A DNA stretch of 64,000 nucleotides. Origin: Stenotrophomonas maltophilia (GTDB lineage Bacteria; Pseudomonadota; Gammaproteobacteria; Xanthomonadales; Xanthomonadaceae). Position 1 is the first letter of the stretch, and each line of letters begins with the position of its first letter. The stretch covers positions 62,505 to 126,504 of the forward strand of contig DEVL01000003.1 in NCBI GenBank assembly GCA_002363385.1. The letters are read 5' to 3'. The notes under the pieces were generated by a model. It worked only from the letters and a program-made list of their open reading frames with translations. It was not told the origin of the DNA and did no database searches. A program made the position numbers and the translations under genes. This document shows, in pieces, positions 1 through 7,905 of this stretch.

Positions 1-533
1 AGGCCCAGGCCGGCGAAGAGGGCGTGCAGTTGATGACGCTGCACGCCGCCAAGGGCCTGGAATTCCCGCTGGTGTTCCTGGCCGGCATGGAAGACGGGCT
101 GTTCCCGAGCGCGCGCTCGCTGGAAGAAAGCGGCCGGCTGGAAGAAGAGCGTCGCCTGGCGTATGTGGGCATTACCCGCGCGCGCCAGAAGCTGGTGCTC
201 TGCTACGCCGAATCGCGCCGCATCCATGGCCAGGACAACTACAACGTGCCCTCGCGCTTCCTGCGCGAGATCCCGCGTGAGCTGGTCAACGAAGTGCGCC
301 CCAAGGTGCAGGTCTCGCGCGGCACCTCGCTCGGTGCCAACCGGGTGATGGGCCACGCAGCGCTGGAAGCACCGCCGCTGAAGCTGGGCGCGATGGTCAA
401 CCATCCCAAGTTCGGCGAAGGCATGGTCACCGACTACGAAGGCAGCGGCCAGCACGCCCGCGTGCAGGTCGAATTCATCGAGGCCGGCAGCAAGTGGCTG
501 GTGATGGCGTACGCCAATTTGACGGTGCTCTGA
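1..533 (+). CDS. uvrD: DNA helicase II UvrD, C-terminal part (cut by window edge)
   Basis: This is the last ~177 residues of a superfamily 1 helicase, read in the frame starting at base 3. It shows the late helicase motifs: LMTLHAAKGLEF (motif V type) and, about 40 residues on, EERRLAYVGITRARQKL (motif VI with the arginine finger). The tail ending in WLVMAYANLTVL contains the Tudor-like C-terminal domain (GAMVNHPKFGEGMV) typical of UvrD and PcrA. The enzyme unwinds DNA 3' to 5' in nucleotide excision and mismatch repair. The 5' part lies outside the window. A SMAG palindrome pair follows the stop by 17 bases. Rep is the main alternative, but the HPKFGEG tail favours UvrD. Confidence 0.93.
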   Translation, partial: AQAGEEGVQLMTLHAAKGLEFPLVFLAGMEDGLFPSARSLEESGRLEEERRLAYVGITRARQKLVLCYAESRRIHGQDNYNVPSRFLREIPRELVNEVRPKVQVSRGTSLGANRVMGHAALEAPPLKLGAMVNHPKFGEGMVTDYEGSGQHARVQVEFIEAGSKWLVMAYANLTVL

Positions 534-550
534 GCAGCGCTCGTCATCCG

Positions 551-620
551 GTAGTGCCGGCCGCTGGCCGGCTGCTCTTTGCCGAGGCGTTGTCGCGAGC
601 CGGCCAGCGGCCGGCACTAC
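551..620. repeat. SMAG (GTAG) palindrome, paired inverted copies
   Basis: GTAGTGCCGGCCGCTGGCCGGC is met by its inverted counterpart, ending GCCGGCACTAC at 620. Each copy is itself a hairpin, and the two together fold into a longer stem. This is the known SMAG element of Stenotrophomonas, a REP-type sequence mobilised in trans by a Y1 (RAYT) transposase. It sits between uvrD and the next gene and may act as an mRNA 3'-end stem. Confidence 0.88.
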
Positions 621-653
621 AATGGCGGCATCCTTTTCGAACAGGCCCCCGCC

Positions 654-1208
654 ATGACCGATTCGCCGCTGCACCTCACCGTCAAATTGAATGCGAAGCT
701 CCAGCCCGAACATCGCCATGAGCTGTTCGAAGATCCGCTCGATGCGCTGCTGGGCAGTGCCGAGCTGGGCGAGATCACGGGCGGCGGCACCGCGCTGACC
801 GAAGACGGTGAAGTGGACTACGGCGATATCGAGGTCGCGTTGAACGATCCGGCCTCGCTGCCTGGCGTGATCGAGCTGCTGGAGCAGCTGGGTGCGCCGA
901 AGGGCTCGCTGATCCAGCGCGAAGGCGCCCCCGATCAGCCGTTCGGCGTCACCGAAGGCCTGGCGTTGTATCTCAACGGCACCGATCTGCCTGATGAGGT
1001 CTACGAACAGTGTGATTCGAACTATGTGTTCGAACAGATCGTCGAGCGCATCGAAGGCCATGGCGAGATCTGCAGCTGGTGGCAGGGCCCGACCGAGACC
1101 GCGCTGTATCTGTATGGCGCCTCGTTCGGCACGATGCACGCGCGCATCGCCGATCTGCTGGCGAATTATCCGCTGTGCCAGGGCGCACGCGTGGTGCGCA
1201 CTGCCTGA
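654..1208 (+). CDS. hypothetical cytoplasmic protein
   Basis: A 184-residue acidic protein with no signal peptide, membrane segment or motif that I recognise. The start ATG at 654 is chosen because the longer reading frame would begin inside the SMAG palindrome at 579, and because codon use looks normal from MTDSPLHLTVK onward. The C-terminal half carries a conserved-looking stretch, GEICSWWQGPTETALYLYG. The gene ends head-on against the ThuA-like gene, the two stop codons being directly adjacent. Function unknown. Confidence 0.75.
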   Translation: MTDSPLHLTVKLNAKLQPEHRHELFEDPLDALLGSAELGEITGGGTALTEDGEVDYGDIEVALNDPASLPGVIELLEQLGAPKGSLIQREGAPDQPFGVTEGLALYLNGTDLPDEVYEQCDSNYVFEQIVERIEGHGEICSWWQGPTETALYLYGASFGTMHARIADLLANYPLCQGARVVRTA

Positions 1209-1940
1209 TCAGCAGTCCGGCGCGTGGCCTGCTGCATAGCGCAGGCCACGGCGCAGCTGCGCCCGCACATTCGGGTCGGCATACACCGCCGCGTCGTGGC
1301 CCAGCCCGGTGTACCAGCTGCGCCCGCCATCGAAGGGCCGGCACCAGGCGATGGGATGATCGGCGCCCATGGTGCCGCCGTCGTAGCGCGCTTCGTCCAC
1401 CGTCGCGATGACCTGCACCCTCCCACGCGGATTGCGCCGGTAGTTGTAGAGCTCATCGCGGATCGGCCATGCCGGGCCTGACGGTTTGCCGTCATGCTCA
1501 GGCTGCACAAGCGTGTTCTGCAGACCCTCGGGGTGCTTGTGGAACCACGCACCGACCAGCTCGCCATACCAGGGCCAGTCGTACTCGGTGTCGGCCGCGG
1601 CGTGCACGCCCATGAAGCCGCCGCCGTTGCGGATGAACTGCTCCATCGCCGCCTGTTGCGTGGCATCGAGTACATCGCCGGTGGTGTTGGCGAAGACCAC
1701 GGCGCGGTAGCGGGTAAGGTTGTCAGAGCGGAAATCGCGCGGATCGTCGCTTTGATCCGCCGTCATGCCGGCCTCGGCACTCAGCTCGCGCAGCGTCGCC
1801 ACGGCCACAGGAATCGAGTCGTGGTGGAACTTGGCGGTGCGGCTGAAGATCAGCACGCGGTCCGGACCCGGCGCGGCGGAAAGTCCGGGTAGCGGCAGCA
1901 GGGCCAGCGAGCACAGCAGGGCGATGAGCAGAGGGCGCAT
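1209..1940 (-). CDS. ThuA-like domain protein, exported
   Basis: A 243-residue protein with an N-terminal signal peptide (hydrophobic residues about 4-20, cleavage near SAA) and then a ThuA-type (trehalose utilisation) domain. Markers are VLIFSRTAKFHHDSI near the start, YRAVVFANTTGDVL, NGGGFMGVHAAADTEYDWPWY and HPIAWCRPFDGGRSWYTGLGH. ThuA domains have a class I glutamine amidotransferase-like fold and occur in sugar metabolism, but the reaction is not settled for most members. The gene stands alone, convergent with the upstream hypothetical gene. Confidence 0.85.
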   Translation of the reverse strand: MRPLLIALLCSLALLPLPGLSAAPGPDRVLIFSRTAKFHHDSIPVAVATLRELSAEAGMTADQSDDPRDFRSDNLTRYRAVVFANTTGDVLDATQQAAMEQFIRNGGGFMGVHAAADTEYDWPWYGELVGAWFHKHPEGLQNTLVQPEHDGKPSGPAWPIRDELYNYRRNPRGRVQVIATVDEARYDGGTMGADHPIAWCRPFDGGRSWYTGLGHDAAVYADPNVRAQLRRGLRYAAGHAPDC

Positions 1941-2051
1941 GCGCGAAGTCTGTCATGGGCGCTGTCGGTCTCCGTCCTGCGCTGCAGCACAGGCATCCCA
2001 GGCAGCGCATGCCTGCGCTATCCGCGTTGTGGTGGGCCAGGGCGCCACACT

Positions 2052-2083
2052 TCATCCCGGATCGCCCCCGACTCATCCCGGAT
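2052..2083. promoter_or_regulatory. direct repeat with two-helical-turn spacing, possible operator
   Basis: TCATCCCGGAT occurs at 2052-2062 and again at 2073-2083, 21 bases apart, so both copies would lie on the same face of the helix. It is in the 223-base gap between the ThuA-like gene and the small membrane protein gene. No -10 or -35 pair stands out. It could be an activator or repressor site, or chance. Confidence 0.35.
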
Positions 2084-2163
2084 TTCACACAGTTCGTCGC
2101 GTGGCGCTTGTCGCACCCCGGGCCTGCGCCCAGAGTCTGCCCCTGTCCGCTGGGAGCGTACTC

Positions 2164-2421
2164 GTGAACAAGGGAATTCCGTATCTGCTTGCTGCACTGG
2201 TTCTGCTGACATGGTCGGCAGGCTGGGCCGAGCCGGTGCTGGCCCTGTTCCACAACGCGCAGGTCTGCCTGGCCGACGGCGGCGACTTCGATCTGCTGCG
2301 CCTGCGCTGCCAGCCGCAGCCCAGTGGGGTGTGCATCGGCCAGGCAACACTGTGGTTCTGGCTGAGCGGCATCGTCTTCGCGGTGGTCGCGCTGCTGGGC
2401 ACGCGTCGCCGCACGCGCTGA
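2164..2421 (+). CDS. small membrane protein, unknown function
   Basis: An 85-residue protein with two hydrophobic segments: residues about 6-22, which could be a signal peptide ending near AEP, and 60-76, followed by the basic tail RRRTR. Three cysteines between them (VCLADGG, LRLRCQP, GVCIGQ) might form disulfides if that region is periplasmic. The GTG at 2164 is chosen because the hydrophobic N-terminus begins there; the longer open frame upstream has no protein-like character. Family not recognised. Confidence 0.6.
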   Translation: MNKGIPYLLAALVLLTWSAGWAEPVLALFHNAQVCLADGGDFDLLRLRCQPQPSGVCIGQATLWFWLSGIVFAVVALLGTRRRTR

Positions 2422-2470
2422 CAGTCGAGCACGCAACCGGCATCATCGGCCTCTGTCTGATGGAGGTCAT

Positions 2471-3040
2471 ATGCGTCCGAGTGAAAAGGAAAAGATGCTG
2501 TCCGGGCTACCCTACCGCCCCGGTGATCCCGAGTTGCAGGCCGACATGGCCGCGGCCAAGGTGTGGATGGTCCGTTACAACGCCGCCCTGGCCGAAACCC
2601 CGGCCGTGCGCCGCGCGCTGTTGCGCGAGCAGCTCGGTGCGGTCGGCGAGGGCGCGGTGATCCGGCCGCCATTCCACTGCGATTACGGCTACAACATCCG
2701 CCTGGGGCAGGGCGTGTTCCTCAATTACAACTGCGTGATCCTGGACGTGGCCGAGGTCAGCATCGGCGATGGCAGCCAGATTGGTCCGGCAGTGCAGCTC
2801 TATGCCGCCGATCATCCGCGTGATCCGCAGGCGCGGGCTGAAGGCCTGGAGTCGGCCAAGCCGGTCCGCATCGGGCGCAATGTGTGGATCGGGGGCGGCG
2901 CGATCGTGCTGCCGGGGGTCACCATCGGCGATGACGCCGTGGTCGGCGCTGGCAGCGTGGTTACCCGCGATGTACCCGCAGGCGCGACCGTGATGGGCAA
3001 TCCTGCGCGGGTGGTGCCTCGGCGCGCGCACGGCGATTGA
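2471..3040 (+). CDS. maa: maltose O-acetyltransferase-like enzyme
   Basis: A 189-residue acetyl-CoA-dependent O-acetyltransferase with the maltose acetyltransferase N-terminal domain (MLSGLPYRPGDPELQADM) and then hexapeptide repeats forming a left-handed beta-helix (IRPPFHCDYGYNIRLGQ, VWIGGGAIVLPGVTIGDD, VVGAGSVVTRDVPAG, ending GNPARVV). The catalytic histidine is expected in AADHPRD, near residue 115. Related enzymes acetylate maltose, galactoside or Nod-factor sugars, so the true substrate is uncertain. A good ribosome binding site (TGGAGGTC) lies just before the ATG. Confidence 0.9.
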   Translation: MRPSEKEKMLSGLPYRPGDPELQADMAAAKVWMVRYNAALAETPAVRRALLREQLGAVGEGAVIRPPFHCDYGYNIRLGQGVFLNYNCVILDVAEVSIGDGSQIGPAVQLYAADHPRDPQARAEGLESAKPVRIGRNVWIGGGAIVLPGVTIGDDAVVGAGSVVTRDVPAGATVMGNPARVVPRRAHGD

Positions 3041-3115
3041 TCCAGCTCAAGGCACTGCGTCCACACCGAGTGTGCAATGGTGATCATCCCATCGCACACC
3101 CCAAGGAGCTCTGCC

Positions 3116-3562
3116 ATGTACAAGCGCATCCTGATTGCCACCGATGGTTCGGAGCTGGCCGAGAAAGGCCTGGTCAAGGGCCTGGAGCTGGCCAAGGACC
3201 TCGATGCCGAGGTCGATATCGTGACCGTCTCCGAGCCCTGGGCGGTGGGCATGTACGACGCGATGGGCTGGAGCGTGGGCTACATGAACACGCCCGAATA
3301 CAAAGCCGATCGCGAAGAGACCGCGCAGAAGGTGCTGCAGCCGGCCAAGGCCGCCGCGGAAGCGCAGGGCCTGCGTACGTCGACCGTGCACGTGTTGGAC
3401 CGCTATGCCGCTGACGGCATCATCGATACCGCCACCGAACGCGGCAGCGACCTGATCGTGATGACCTCGCACGGCCGCCGTGGCGTGACCCGTGTGCTGC
3501 TCGGCAGCCAGACCGCCGAAGTGCTGGCACGCAGCACGGTGCCGGTGCTGGTCATCCGATAG
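3116..3562 (+). CDS. universal stress protein, UspA family
   Basis: A 148-residue single-domain Usp protein. The N-terminus KRILIATDGSELAEK and the C-terminal GRRGVTRVLLGSQTAEVL form the ATP-binding pattern of the ATP-binding branch of the family, and the usual ending VPVLVIR is present. The start at 3116 is set by AAGGAG at 3103-3108; an upstream in-frame ATG at 3077 would add 13 residues with no counterpart in the family. Such proteins are induced by growth arrest and stress. A single SMAG palindrome follows 11 bases after the stop. Confidence 0.9.
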   Translation: MYKRILIATDGSELAEKGLVKGLELAKDLDAEVDIVTVSEPWAVGMYDAMGWSVGYMNTPEYKADREETAQKVLQPAKAAAEAQGLRTSTVHVLDRYAADGIIDTATERGSDLIVMTSHGRRGVTRVLLGSQTAEVLARSTVPVLVIR

Positions 3563-3573
3563 CGGAGAAACGT

Positions 3574-3600
3574 GTAGTGCCGGCCGGCGGCCGGCAGTGC
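3574..3600. repeat. SMAG (GTAG) palindrome, single copy
   Basis: The GTAGTGCCGGCCGGC head and GCCGGC return form one hairpin between the convergent usp gene and the small gene at 3604. No U-run follows, so it is more a REP-type stem than a classical terminator. Confidence 0.8.
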
Positions 3601-3603
3601 CCC

Positions 3604-3843
3604 TCAATCGCGCAGTATCAGCGTCTGCGATTCATCCAGCGTGCCATCCGGCTGCAGCACGACATAACGCTCCCCGCTTCGGTCGAACAGCACCGGGATC
3701 GGATCGCGGAACAGCGGGCGGCGCACGAAGCGCAGCTGCCAGCCGAAATGCTCCAGCGTCTCTACCGCCTGGCGCTGCTCTGCAGTGAGGCCGGCGCGCA
3801 GTTGGGCCGGATTCGGATCGTGGCGGCGTTCGGGGGTGGTCAT
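3604..3843 (-). CDS. small conserved hypothetical protein
   Basis: A 79-residue soluble protein starting MTTPERRHDPNPAQL. Its core, FRDPIPVLFDRSGERYVVLQPDG, looks like a compact beta fold. A longer in-frame start at 4023 would run antisense into the neighbouring lipoprotein gene and gives arginine- and threonine-rich, non-protein-like residues, so 3843 is chosen. It lies 82 bases downstream of the DUF2782 lipoprotein gene in the same direction and may share its transcript. Function unknown. Confidence 0.65.
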   Translation of the reverse strand: MTTPERRHDPNPAQLRAGLTAEQRQAVETLEHFGWQLRFVRRPLFRDPIPVLFDRSGERYVVLQPDGTLDESQTLILRD

Positions 3844-3925
3844 CGAGCGTGAGCAGGCAGGGAGGCGGTCCGCGCCCGGCCTGCCCCGTAACGGAACGAG
3901 GCAGCAGCGCGGTCGACGCCCGCAA

Positions 3926-4207
3926 TCACCAGCTGTAGAGCTTCCAGTACACCGGCGAGACGCCGTCCTTGTCGCTGTCCATGCGGCCATCGCCGTTCTG
4001 GTCGTACATGTAGAACGGGGCACCGCGCGACGGGGTCACCTTGACCATCCGCAGCTGGCCGCCGACCCGGTATTCCTCGATCGTGTCGCCGTTGTCCTGG
4101 ACCGTCTTGACCACATCGGCACCGGTGACATCGACCGGGGGCCTGCCGCCGCCACCGGTGGCACAGCCAGCCAGCGCGAGCACGCCTGCGAGCAACAGAA
4201 TCTTCAT
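3926..4207 (-). CDS. DUF2782-type lipoprotein
   Basis: A 93-residue lipoprotein precursor. The signal peptide MKILLLAGVLALAGC ends in a lipobox (LAGC), so the mature protein is acylated at Cys15. The body VVKTVQDNGDTIEEYRVGGQLRM followed by VTPSRGAPFYMYD matches what I recall of DUF2782 proteins, which are commonly found next to polA in Pseudomonas and Xanthomonas. An EF-hand-like acidic loop, DQNGDGRMDSDKDG, is visible near residue 70. It is divergent from polA with about 97 bases between them. The molecular role is unknown. Confidence 0.82.
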   Translation of the reverse strand: MKILLLAGVLALAGCATGGGGRPPVDVTGADVVKTVQDNGDTIEEYRVGGQLRMVKVTPSRGAPFYMYDQNGDGRMDSDKDGVSPVYWKLYSW

Positions 4208-4304
4208 GGGCCGGGAGTCCTTGGGCGAAGAGGGCCCGATTATGCCCGATGGATCGTGAGGCCGGTGCCGACGACGGTCAGGGCCGGGCGCGTAGAATCG
4301 TCAC

Positions 4305-7076
4305 ATGAGCCGATTAGTCCTGATTGACGGGTCCAGTTACCTGTATCGCGCGTTCCACGCGCTTCCGCCGCTGACCAACGCACACGGTGAACCCACCGGC
4401 GCGCTGTTCGGTGTGGTCAACATGCTGCGCGCCACCCTGAAGGAGCGCCCCGAGTACGTCGCCTTCGTGGTCGATGCGCCCGGCAAGACCTTCCGTGACG
4501 ACCTGTATGCCGACTACAAGGCCAACCGCCCGCCGATGCCTGACGACCTGCGCCCGCAGATCGAGCCGATGTGCCGCATCGTCGAGGCGCTGGGCCTGAG
4601 CATCCTGCGCATTCCCGGCGTGGAAGCCGACGATGTGATCGGCACGCTGGCCCTGCAGGGCCACCGCGATGGCCTGCAGGTGACCATCTCCACCGGCGAC
4701 AAGGACTTCGCCCAGCTGGTCCGCCCGGGCATCGAACTGGTCAACACCATGACCGGCAGCCGCATGGATTCGGACGCGGCGGTAATGGAGAAGTTCGGCG
4801 TGCGCGCCGACCAGATCGTCGACCTGCTGGCGCTGATGGGCGACGCCGTGGACAACGTGCCCGGCGTGGAGAAGTGCGGCCCCAAGACCGCCGCCAAGTG
4901 GCTGGCCGAGTACCAGCACCTGGAGGGGGTGATGGCGGCGGCGCCGACCATGAAGGGCAAGATCGGCGAGAACCTGCGCGCGGCGCTGGAGCGCCTGCCG
5001 CTCAACCGCGAGCTGGTCACAATCCGCACCGATGTGCCGCTGGAGGTCTCGGCGCAGACGCTGCCGCTGCGCGAGCCGGACGTACCGTCGCTGAGCGAGC
5101 TGTACCTGCGTTACGGCTTCACCCAGGCCCTGAAGGAGCTGGGCGGTCCCGTGCCTGCCCCGGCCGCTGCCAGCGAGGCCCCGGTCAGCCTGCGCGGCAC
5201 TGCGGCCGGCTACGCCCGTGCCACGCCGGATGAGGCGGTGGTGCCGGTCGATCCGGCGCTCTCCGCCCCGGGCGAGTACGAGATGGTGCTGACCACCGGG
5301 CAGCTCGATGCCTGGGTGCAGCGCCTGGCCGATGCCGAGCTGATCTCCTTCGATACCGAGACCGACGCACTGGACGCCATGCGCGCCAACCTGGTCGGCA
5401 TCAGCCTGGCGGTCGAGCCGGGCCGGGCGGCCTACATCCCGGTCGGCCACGACTACCCCGGCGCGCCAGCCCAGCTGCCACGCGAGCAGGTGCTGGCGGC
5501 GTTGCGCCCGGCGCTGGAAGACCCGTCCAAGAAAAAGCTTGGCCAGCACGGCAAGTACGACCTGCACGTACTACGCCGCCACGGCGTGAACGTGCAGGGG
5601 TACCACGACGACACCATGCTGGAGAGCTTCGTGCTCAATTCCACCGCCACGCGCCATGACATGGACTCGCTGGCGATGCGCTACCTGGGCTACACCACCA
5701 TCAAGTTCGAGGAGGTGGCCGGCAAGGGCGCCAAGCAGATCTCGTTCTCGCAGGTGGGCCTGGACGAAGCCTGCCGCTACGCCGCCGAAGATGCCGACGT
5801 GACCCTGCGCCTGCACCACGCGCTGCGGCCACAACTGCAGGCCACGCCTTCGCTGGACAGCGTCTACCGCGACATCGAGATGCCGCTGGTGCCGGTGCTG
5901 ACGCGCATCGAGGCCAATGGTGTGCATATCGACATGGCCGAACTGCGCCGGCAGAGCCAGGACCTGGGCTCGCGCATGCTGGCCGCCCAGCAGAAGGCGA
6001 CCGAGCTGGCCGGGCGCACCTTCAACCTGGATTCGCCCAAGCAGCTGCAGGCGGTGCTGTTCGACGAGCTGCAGCTGCCGGCGCTGGTGAAGACCCCCAA
6101 GGGCCAGCCCAGCACCAATGAAGAGGCGCTGGAGGCGATCGCCGAACAGCACGAGCTGCCGAGGGTGATCCTGGAGTACCGCGGCCTGGCCAAGCTGCGC
6201 AGCACCTACACCGACAAGCTGCCGGAGATGATCAACCAGGACACCGGGCGGGTGCACACCAGCTACCACCAGTCCGGCGCCGCCACCGGCCGGCTGTCTT
6301 CCTCGGACCCGAACCTGCAGAACATCCCGATCCGCACCGAGGACGGCCGCCGTATCCGCCGCGCCTTCGTGGCGCCGCCGGGCCGCAAGATCCTGGCCTG
6401 CGATTACTCGCAGATCGAGCTGCGGATCATGGCGCACCTCTCTGAGGACCCCGGCCTGGTGCGGGCCTTTGAGCAGGGCGTGGACGTGCACCGGGCAACC
6501 GCGGCGGAAGTCTTCAGCCGCAGCCTGGAGGAGGTCACCTCGAACGAGCGCCGGGCCGCCAAGGCGATCAACTTCGGCCTGATGTACGGCATGAGCGCGT
6601 TCGGGCTGGCCCGCAACCTCGGGATCGACCGTGGTCAGGCCCAGGATTACGTAGCGCTGTACTTCAGCCGCTACCCGGGCGTGCGCGACTTCATGGAACG
6701 GATGCGGCAGCAGGCCCGTGACCAGGGCTATGTGGAAACCCTGTTCGGCCGTCGCCTGTACCTGAACGACATCAACGCCCGCAACCAGGGGCTGCGTGCC
6801 GGTGCTGAACGCGCGGCGATCAATGCCCCCATGCAGGGCACTGCGGCGGACATCATCAAGCGCGCCATGGTGAAGGTGGACGACTGGCTGCAGGACCACG
6901 GCGACCAGGCCAAGATGATTCTGCAGGTGCACGATGAACTGGTGTTTGAAACCGAAAGTAGTTTCCTCGACACCTTGCGTTTGAAGGTGGTTGAACTGAT
7001 GTCTTCAGCGGCCGAACTGCGCGTGCCGCTGGTGGTGGACGCTGGCGTCGGTGATAACTGGGATGAGGCGCATTGA
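4305..7076 (+). CDS. polA: DNA polymerase I
   Basis: A full-length 923-residue polymerase I that fills gaps and removes RNA primers. The N-terminal 5'-3' nuclease domain (residues 1 to about 290) has VVDAPGKTFRDDLYADYKANR and GVEADDVIGTLA. The 3'-5' proofreading domain keeps its acidic motif (ISFDTETDALD, residues near 350), so proofreading should be active. The polymerase domain carries motif A (ACDYSQIELRI), the O-helix (RRAAKAINFGLMYG) and motif C (LQVHDELVFE). The gene is divergent from the DUF2782 lipoprotein gene, and the sX13-like RNA lies in the gap after it. Confidence 0.98.
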   Translation: MSRLVLIDGSSYLYRAFHALPPLTNAHGEPTGALFGVVNMLRATLKERPEYVAFVVDAPGKTFRDDLYADYKANRPPMPDDLRPQIEPMCRIVEALGLSILRIPGVEADDVIGTLALQGHRDGLQVTISTGDKDFAQLVRPGIELVNTMTGSRMDSDAAVMEKFGVRADQIVDLLALMGDAVDNVPGVEKCGPKTAAKWLAEYQHLEGVMAAAPTMKGKIGENLRAALERLPLNRELVTIRTDVPLEVSAQTLPLREPDVPSLSELYLRYGFTQALKELGGPVPAPAAASEAPVSLRGTAAGYARATPDEAVVPVDPALSAPGEYEMVLTTGQLDAWVQRLADAELISFDTETDALDAMRANLVGISLAVEPGRAAYIPVGHDYPGAPAQLPREQVLAALRPALEDPSKKKLGQHGKYDLHVLRRHGVNVQGYHDDTMLESFVLNSTATRHDMDSLAMRYLGYTTIKFEEVAGKGAKQISFSQVGLDEACRYAAEDADVTLRLHHALRPQLQATPSLDSVYRDIEMPLVPVLTRIEANGVHIDMAELRRQSQDLGSRMLAAQQKATELAGRTFNLDSPKQLQAVLFDELQLPALVKTPKGQPSTNEEALEAIAEQHELPRVILEYRGLAKLRSTYTDKLPEMINQDTGRVHTSYHQSGAATGRLSSSDPNLQNIPIRTEDGRRIRRAFVAPPGRKILACDYSQIELRIMAHLSEDPGLVRAFEQGVDVHRATAAEVFSRSLEEVTSNERRAAKAINFGLMYGMSAFGLARNLGIDRGQAQDYVALYFSRYPGVRDFMERMRQQARDQGYVETLFGRRLYLNDINARNQGLRAGAERAAINAPMQGTAADIIKRAMVKVDDWLQDHGDQAKMILQVHDELVFETESSFLDTLRLKVVELMSSAAELRVPLVVDAGVGDNWDEAH

Positions 7077-7219
7077 GGCCTGAATCACAGTCAAAAGGCT
7101 GAATTGGTTCATTGCTTCCCGATAATCTGACTGGTGGATGAATGTTCCCGGGAGGAGCCCAGTATTAATTGGGCCCCTTCACGAACTATCAATGTTCGAA
7201 GTGTTGTTATAGACCTCGA

Positions 7220-7338
7220 CAGGCGCAATGCCTGTTGTGGATCTCTCCCATCCCCTGGAGCAGATCTCGGAACGGGGCTCCTCCCCAAGCGCCCGTTCCC
7301 CGGCCCCGCTAACCTCCCCCTGGTTGGCGGGGCTTTTT
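7220..7338 (+). ncRNA. sX13: sX13-like small RNA
   Basis: Three consecutive hairpins have C-rich loops: 7240-7266 (GATCT/AGATC outer stem, loop CATCCCCT), 7271-7297 (AACGGGGC/GCGCCCGTT, loop TCCTCCCCAA) and 7304-7332 (CCCCGCTAAC/GTTGGCGGGG, loop CTCCCCCTG), the last followed by five T. A small hairpin, ACAGGC/GCCTGT (7219-7235), lies at the 5' end. A possible -10 TATAGA at 7208-7213 would start an RNA of about 119 nt. From memory, sX13 of Xanthomonas is a ~115-nt RNA beside polA with C-rich loops that bind G-rich motifs in mRNAs and affect virulence and motility. Position, size and loops all fit; exact ends are inferred. Confidence 0.85.
7304..7338 (+). terminator. intrinsic terminator of the sX13-like RNA
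   Basis: A ten-base-pair stem (7304-7313 with 7323-7332, one G-T wobble) is followed by TTTTT at 7334-7338. It is the third C-loop hairpin of the small RNA as well as its terminator. Confidence 0.85.
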
Positions 7339-7431
7339 ATTTGTGGCGCCGGAAAACGGCCGCCCGCGACGCGCCACCATTGCCTCAGGCCGGGTGCCGG
7401 CCCATGCTGGCTGGACCAGTCGGGAGAGACG

Positions 7432-7905
7432 ATGAGCGACCTGTTTGCATTGGCCATGCCGTGGTGGGAATTCATCCTGCGCGCGGTGGTGGTGTACGTG
7501 GTGGTGCTGGGCATGGTGCGGCTCTCGGGCAAACGCGCGCTGGGCCAGATCACCCCCTTCGACGTGTTGCTGATCGTGCTGCTGGGCAACGCGGTGCAGA
7601 ACGCACTGCTGGGCCAGGACACCTCCCTGGGCGGCGGCCTGCTGCTCGCGGCGACGCTGATCTCGATCAACTACGGCGTGGGCTGGCTGACCACGCGCAG
7701 CCGCCGGATCGAATCGCTGGTCGAAGGCGAGCCGGTGCTGATCGCGCGCGATGGCAAGGTGCTCGACTCGGTGCTCAAGCGCGAGCTGGTCACCCCGTCC
7801 GATCTGGACGCCGCGCTGCGTCAGCAGGGCTGCCTGACCATCGATGACGTTGCTCTGGCGGTGCTGGAGATCAACGGACACATCACGATCGTGCCGAAGA
7901 AGTAA
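7432..7905 (+). CDS. DUF421 (YetF-like) membrane protein
   Basis: A 157-residue inner-membrane protein with three hydrophobic segments (about residues 12-30, 43-62 and 68-86) and then a soluble domain. MVRLSGKRALGQITPFDVLLIVLLGNAVQNA is the DUF421 signature region, and the end (CLTIDDVALAVLEINGHITI) is the typical C-terminal domain. The start at 7432 is chosen because GGGAGAGACG precedes it and the sequence upstream runs back into the small-RNA region. The role of the family is unknown; some Bacillus members are sporulation-associated. hemF is convergent and begins at the next base. Confidence 0.88.
   Translation: MSDLFALAMPWWEFILRAVVVYVVVLGMVRLSGKRALGQITPFDVLLIVLLGNAVQNALLGQDTSLGGGLLLAATLISINYGVGWLTTRSRRIESLVEGEPVLIARDGKVLDSVLKRELVTPSDLDAALRQQGCLTIDDVALAVLEINGHITIVPKK

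Noticed and set aside
579..653. Longer N-terminus for the hypothetical gene at 654
   Set aside because: The extension lies in the SMAG palindrome and reads as arginine-rich, non-protein-like sequence.
4314..5567. A 417-residue minus-strand open frame over polA
   Set aside because: Antisense shadow of a high-GC gene; glutamine- and histidine-rich with no recognisable domain. The plus frame is an intact polA.
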